DNA of 10,785 nt, taken from assembly GCA_001412425.1 (NCBI GenBank), contig LKUH01000025.1:1-10785 (forward strand), given 5' to 3'. A program made the translations under genes and the position numbers. The stretch is from Candidatus Cloacimonas sp. SDB. Its GTDB lineage: Bacteria; Cloacimonadota; Cloacimonadia; Cloacimonadales; TCS61. Position 1 is the first letter of the stretch. Each line of letters opens with the position of its first letter. Positions 7,341-10,785 of the stretch are shown here, piece by piece. The notes beneath the pieces are model-generated. The model was not told where the DNA came from and did not search any database. It was given only the letters and a program-made list of their open reading frames with translations.

Positions 7341-10097
7341 TTAATTTCTTATTTTAGATCTGCGGCTTCTTTTGAAAACCTTAAGAACTTCATGCACAAA
7401 AAGAAATATTATTGAAGCAGCAAGTATGGAAAACCAGTCACTTATTTTCAGCGGAGCAAAAGCGAGGAATTTGTTTAATAGCGTTGTATAGATGGCAAGC
7501 AGACACATTCCGACTGATAATATTATCGCGAAGATCATATTGCGGTTATTGAACAGATTTAATGAGAAAAACGTTTTAAGATCATAGCGGCGGGAAAGGA
7601 TATTTACAAACTGCGTAAAAGCGATTGTCGTGTAGCAGATGGTTGTTGCCCTGGCATAAAGAGCATGATCTGGTGTAAGTTGAATTCCCATTCTTTTTAT
7701 GAAAAACCCGAAATTCAGAAATGCCAGCAATCCCATTATAAATCCCAGAATTATGATCTCAGTTGCTGATTGTTTATTTACAATGTGTTCATTCTTACTT
7801 CTGGGTGGCAAGGTCATAAGTTCTTTAGAGCCCGGATCAAAAGCTAAGGCTGTTAAGGGTAATATCTCTGCAAAAAGATCTATTGCCAATATCTGTATTG
7901 CCAGGATGGGAATAGGCATTTTTAACAGAGCAACGCCCAGAAGCCCCAAGAGAACAACTGTTAGTTCTGCACCATTACTCGTAAGAGAAGCGATGACGGT
8001 TTTCTTAAGATTATTGTAGATTATCCTGCCTTCCCGAATAGCATGAACCAGAGTGGGGAAGCTGTCGTCCAGAAGAACAAGTTCAGCAGCCTGCTTGGAA
8101 ACGTCAGTCCCCATTTGACCCATGGCAACACCGATGTGAGCACTTTTCAAAGCCGGTGCATCATTTACGCCATCACCGGTTACGGCGACGATTTTTTTCT
8201 GGCTTTTAAGCAGTTTTACTATTCTTAATTTATCTTCCGGAGATACTCGGGAGAAAATTAAAGAATCATTATCATCCATCAATTTTCTCAGAGCTTTATC
8301 TTTGATTTCAGAAAGTTCCAGACCGGTTATTACATGTACTTCTTCATCAGTATCAGACAGGGTGATTTCTCTACCTACTGCCTGGGCCGTTATCGCATGA
8401 TCACCAGTCATTATAAAAGTACTGATTTGTGCTGAATGAGCCTGTTCAATTGCCTCCCTGACTCCTTCTTTAGGTGGATCTATCATGGCAACGAGTCCGA
8501 GAATTGTAACATCTTTTTCCACTTCTTCCAGAACGTAATCTTTTAAGTCAGAATCCAATTTGCGATAAGCTATAGCCAGCACTCTCATAGCCTGTTGGGA
8601 ATATTTTTCATTTATCTCGTTTAACTTTTTTATGTCATCACTGGTAATTGCAATTGATTTGCCATTTTTCCAGATATGTTTGCTGATGGAGAGAATACTG
8701 TCCAAGGCACCTTTCATTGTTAAAGCCTGTTCTTTATCAAACTGGCGGATAGAACTCATTCTTTTTCTTACTGAATCAAAACTGAATTCGTGTAATTCCG
8801 GATTTTCTTCATCTTCTTCAGGTGATCTCGTTCCCAGTTTGGTAGAAAGTGTAATTAAAGCAGCTTCTGTTGGATCTCCGATGGGATACCAGCTGTGGTG
8901 GTTATCATCCGGGGGGTGTATCTCTGCATTGGAAGCCATTGTGGCTGAATCGAACATGATCTCGATCTCGTCAATTTGCTCGGGAGTTAGTTCCTTTCCG
9001 TCAGCATCCAGGATCTTTCCTTCCGGTTTATAACCCAGCCCCGTTATAGAATATTCCGAGTCCGAGAACCAGACTTTCTTAACTGTCATTTCGTTTTTGG
9101 TTAGAGTTCCGGTTTTATCGGTACAGATTACATTGGTTGAACCCAGTGTTTCCACAGCTGAAAGTTTCTTAACTACAGCATTTTTCTTTGCCAGACGGTT
9201 AACACCTTTGGTCAAAGCAACTGTTATCTGCATGGGAAGAGCCTGTGGTACGACTGCAACTGCAATTCCCAAACCATAGATCAGGGCAAAGGAGATGCCA
9301 AGTCCTTGAAATAAGCTTCCCAGGAAAATTAAAGCGGCAATAATTACTGCAAAAATGGTAATTCTTTTTGCAACTACTGCCAGCTCAGCCTGCAGAGGAG
9401 ATCTGGATTTGTCTTCAGCCTGAGTTAAATCAGCTATTTTACCCATTTCGGTATTCATGCCGGTAGCAATAACAACACCCCGAGCATTTCCGGCGGCAAC
9501 ATCAGTTCCCAGATAAGCCAGGTTATCCCTGTCCGGAAGGCTGCATTTCAGGGAGATAGAATTATTATGTTTATCCTGAGGCATGGATTCTCCGGTCAAG
9601 GATACATCGTTGGTGCGCAGATTGAAAGATTCGATGATCCTGATATCAGCCGGAACTTTATCACCTTCATCCAGGGTGATAATATCTCCCGGGACTAACT
9701 CCGATTGGTGGATCTCTTGCAGTTTTCCATCGCGAATGACTTTTGACGGTGACTGAACCAGTTTTTCCAGAGATTCCATTATCCGTTCAGCTTTGTGTTC
9801 CTGCAGAAAACCGACAATAGCGTTGATGAAGGTTATGATCAACATAATTATACCATCTCTGTTACTGCCAATAATGAATGATAAAGCAGCTGCAATCAGC
9901 AATACGATCATAAAAACATCTGTGAACTGCTGCAGAAATTTTATAAAAATGGGCAGTTTCTTTGTAGTAGAAAGCTCATTTTTACCATATTCAGCTATTC
10001 TTTTTCGGGCTTCTGACTGAGAGAGGCCTCCTGATTCTGACTTAAGAGCTTCCAGCACTTCTTTTACCGACATTTGGTAATAGGACTTTTGGGCCAA
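7341..10097 (-). CDS. P-type (P2-like) cation-transporting ATPase
   Basis: A full-length 918-aa ion pump that couples ATP hydrolysis to cation movement across the inner membrane. N-terminal cation-ATPase domain (about 4-70, VKEVLEALKSESGGLSQSEA); actuator motif T168-G-E-S171; M4 AVVPQALPMQ (281-290); phosphorylation site D327-KTGT; nucleotide-binding K462-G-A; T564-G-D566; hinge T640-GDGVNDAP (D642, D646); then the M5-M10 helices. The layout is that of Ca2+/Na+,K+-type P2 ATPases. Ion-site residues differ from SERCA: Q285 replaces the M4 glutamate of the PEGLP motif, D740 replaces N796, A743 replaces T799, and E744 replaces D800, while N708 and E711 in M5 are kept. The M6 pattern D-x3-E partly recalls the D-x3-D of Na+,K+-ATPase, so the transported ion cannot be named safely. 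Translation starts at TTG (10095-10097), backed by a strong ribosome binding site; the ATG nine codons in has none. The gene converges on the iron-sulfur gene with 21 nt between stops. Confidence 0.93.
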   Translation of the reverse strand: MAQKSYYQMSVKEVLEALKSESGGLSQSEARKRIAEYGKNELSTTKKLPIFIKFLQQFTDVFMIVLLIAAALSFIIGSNRDGIIMLIITFINAIVGFLQEHKAERIMESLEKLVQSPSKVIRDGKLQEIHQSELVPGDIITLDEGDKVPADIRIIESFNLRTNDVSLTGESMPQDKHNNSISLKCSLPDRDNLAYLGTDVAAGNARGVVIATGMNTEMGKIADLTQAEDKSRSPLQAELAVVAKRITIFAVIIAALIFLGSLFQGLGISFALIYGLGIAVAVVPQALPMQITVALTKGVNRLAKKNAVVKKLSAVETLGSTNVICTDKTGTLTKNEMTVKKVWFSDSEYSITGLGYKPEGKILDADGKELTPEQIDEIEIMFDSATMASNAEIHPPDDNHHSWYPIGDPTEAALITLSTKLGTRSPEEDEENPELHEFSFDSVRKRMSSIRQFDKEQALTMKGALDSILSISKHIWKNGKSIAITSDDIKKLNEINEKYSQQAMRVLAIAYRKLDSDLKDYVLEEVEKDVTILGLVAMIDPPKEGVREAIEQAHSAQISTFIMTGDHAITAQAVGREITLSDTDEEVHVITGLELSEIKDKALRKLMDDNDSLIFSRVSPEDKLRIVKLLKSQKKIVAVTGDGVNDAPALKSAHIGVAMGQMGTDVSKQAAELVLLDDSFPTLVHAIREGRIIYNNLKKTVIASLTSNGAELTVVLLGLLGVALLKMPIPILAIQILAIDLFAEILPLTALAFDPGSKELMTLPPRSKNEHIVNKQSATEIIILGFIMGLLAFLNFGFFIKRMGIQLTPDHALYARATTICYTTIAFTQFVNILSRRYDLKTFFSLNLFNNRNMIFAIILSVGMCLLAIYTTLLNKFLAFAPLKISDWFSILAASIIFLFVHEVLKVFKRSRRSKIRN

Positions 10098-10102
10098 ATT
10101 GT

Positions 10103-10109
10103 CCTCCTT
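10103..10109 (-). promoter_or_regulatory. Ribosome binding site supporting the TTG start of the ATPase
   Basis: On the minus strand AAGGAGG is followed by 5 nt (ACAAT) and then TTG at 10097. The spacing is ideal. The next in-frame ATG, at residue 9, is preceded by TATTACCAA with no purine-rich site, so TTG is the better start. Confidence 0.75.
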
Positions 10110-10586
10110 GAGAATTAATACTTAAGGCAAAGAAATATTCATTTATGAATTGGTCAATTATTAACTCAAAGAGATTAGCAGAATTGAAAGGAAAGATTTA
10201 TACAAAAAATCAAAATTTCGTAAAAGGACACTTAACTGGTTTTTCCTTAAAAAAACTAGATTAAACTGGGGTATAAAAGATGAGTAAAATTCAGTTTGAA
10301 ATTTCCAGCTTCACTTCTTATTAAGTCACTGAACAAGTTGACTGGGTGAAAGTGTAAATGGCGCCCCCGAACCTCCCCAGTTCAAACAGAATTACTGGAG
10401 GAGATATTTAAAATTCATACCTTGATTAGTTGTGATTATGCACTATTAACATGATTATTAAACAGTAACAACCAATCGGCGGAATACTTATAAAACTTAA
10501 TTACCTGCGTTTAAATTAGACTCGCATAAATCAATATAACACATAACTCCCTAACATATAATAACATAAGTATGATTTCGTCCCCT
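10110..10586. other. Noncoding stretch between the ATPase and the insertion sequence
   Basis: No credible gene lies here; an open frame at 10511-10693 (minus) has no ribosome binding site and crosses the insertion-sequence end. The ATPase promoter should be in the left part; on the minus strand TTGAGT followed 16 nt later by CATAAA is a weak candidate. The region is strongly AT-rich except for a GC-rich island at about 10359-10380. An inverted repeat bounds 10264-10382 and is listed separately. Confidence 0.5.
10264..10382. repeat. Short inverted repeat flanking a GC-rich island; possible mobile-element relic
   Basis: AACTGGGG at 10264-10271 is repeated inverted as CCCCAGTT at 10375-10382. 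A related direct copy, ACTGGG at 10341-10346, could instead pair with CCCAGT at 10376-10381 across a 29-nt loop. Between them lies GTGTAAATGGCGCCCCCG, followed by AACCTCCCC, unlike the AT-rich surroundings. The TGTAAATGG start resembles ends of IS21-type elements, and GTAA ends also occur in IS66-type elements; both are recollections. No target-site duplication was found. It could also be a fortuitous set of short repeats. Confidence 0.3.
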
Positions 10587-10587
10587 G

Positions 10588-10613
10588 ATAGAGTCCAAAA
10601 AGTGGTGTAAAAA
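10588..10613 (+). repeat. Candidate left terminal inverted repeat of the IS256-family element
   Basis: GATAGAGTCC, then AAAAAGTGGTGTAAAA, lies about 66-90 nt before the transposase ATG. IS256-family elements have terminal repeats of roughly 20-30 bp (established knowledge). The partner repeat is not in the window, so this is a placement by position and appearance only. Confidence 0.45.
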
Positions 10614-10678
10614 TAGTTGAGCCAAAATTCAACCCTTGTAAATTGGATTTTGCAAAAGCCATAACAAGGAGGAGAATA

Positions 10679-10785
10679 ATGGCTCAGATACAAATTAATA
10701 TGGATAGTGAATTATTGCACGGACTTTTTTCTAAGGAAGGAAGAGATGAGGCTTTTAGTCGTTTATTGGAGACGATTTTGAACCA
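10679..10785 (+). CDS. IS256-family (mutator-type) transposase, N-terminal fragment truncated by the window end
   Basis: Thirty-five complete codons are visible, starting MAQIQINMDSELLHGLF and continuing to RLLETILNQ, which closely matches the N-terminus of IS256-family DDE transposases (pattern M-x-I-x-I-x-L/M-D-x-E-L-L-x-G-L-F, then LLE-x-ILNQ). The catalytic DDE domain lies beyond the window. The ATG at 10679 follows AAGGAGGAG at 10666-10674 with good spacing. The frame is open to the end, so the gene could be intact. Confidence 0.88.
   Translation, partial: MAQIQINMDSELLHGLFSKEGRDEAFSRLLETILN

Larger units (their letters stand above)
10588..10785 (+). mobile_element. Left end of an IS256-family insertion sequence (cut by the window edge)
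   Basis: The transposase start at 10679 identifies the element. Its left terminus is placed near 10588-10593 because an abrupt change to GAGTCCAAAAAGTGGTGTAA (10591-10610) has the look of an IS256-family terminal inverted repeat, and the distance of roughly 90 nt to the transposase ATG is typical. The right end and the target-site duplication lie outside the window, so the exact boundary cannot be fixed. Confidence 0.7.

Noticed and set aside
7317..7343. Possible bidirectional terminator between the convergent iron-sulfur and ATPase genes
   Set aside because: The 21-nt gap and its flanks contain no stem-loop I could pair; the T-rich run alone is not enough.
10511..10693. Open frame of 60 codons on the minus strand
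   Set aside because: It crosses the insertion-sequence end and is antisense to the transposase start and its ribosome binding site; no start signal.
1..10785. CRISPR array, tRNA or rRNA genes, phage modules or a defence island
   Set aside because: No regularly spaced repeats, no RNA-gene landmarks and no matching protein families were seen on either strand.

Overview
The window is bacterial chromosomal DNA of moderately low G+C (AT-rich by eye, not counted). Strong AGGAGG-type ribosome binding sites, a lipoprotein signal peptide, an iron-sulfur protein rich in cysteine clusters and an IS256-family transposase start suggest a Gram-negative anaerobe, possibly of the Cloacimonadota or a related FCB-type lineage. 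That placement is an impression; no marker gene is present to test it.

Layout. Positions 1-394 hold no intact gene and may carry coding debris in shifting frames. Positions 395-2203 (minus strand) form a tight two-gene operon: a TetR-family repressor, then, 9 nt downstream, a lipoprotein with two aspartic-protease DTG motifs and a C-terminal PDZ domain. A near-perfect 18-bp palindrome lies just upstream of the repressor gene and is probably its operator. Positions 2204-2654 are an intergenic region with a candidate fossil gene end. Positions 2655-5981 (plus) encode a 1108-aa membrane protein built as a tandem duplication; only the first half keeps the CPBP (CAAX/Rce1-like) intramembrane protease motifs. 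It is followed after 57 nt by a 426-aa cytoplasmic iron-sulfur protein (6039-7319, plus). A P-type cation ATPase (7341-10097, minus) converges on that gene from the other side; it uses a TTG start. Positions 10098-10678 are mostly noncoding, with a GC-rich island and inverted repeats, and the window ends inside the first codons of an IS256-family transposase.

How the genes might relate. The repressor and aspartic protease almost certainly share one transcript and are probably autoregulated. The CPBP-like protein and the iron-sulfur protein are on the same strand and may be co-transcribed, but nothing in their sequences links their functions. The ATPase is a separate unit. I see no CRISPR array, tRNA, rRNA, phage module or recognisable defence system. 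The most unusual items are the duplicated half-inactive CPBP protein (its two halves align at a constant offset of 583 residues), the altered ion-site residues of the ATPase, and the two-lobed aspartic protease under a TetR repressor.
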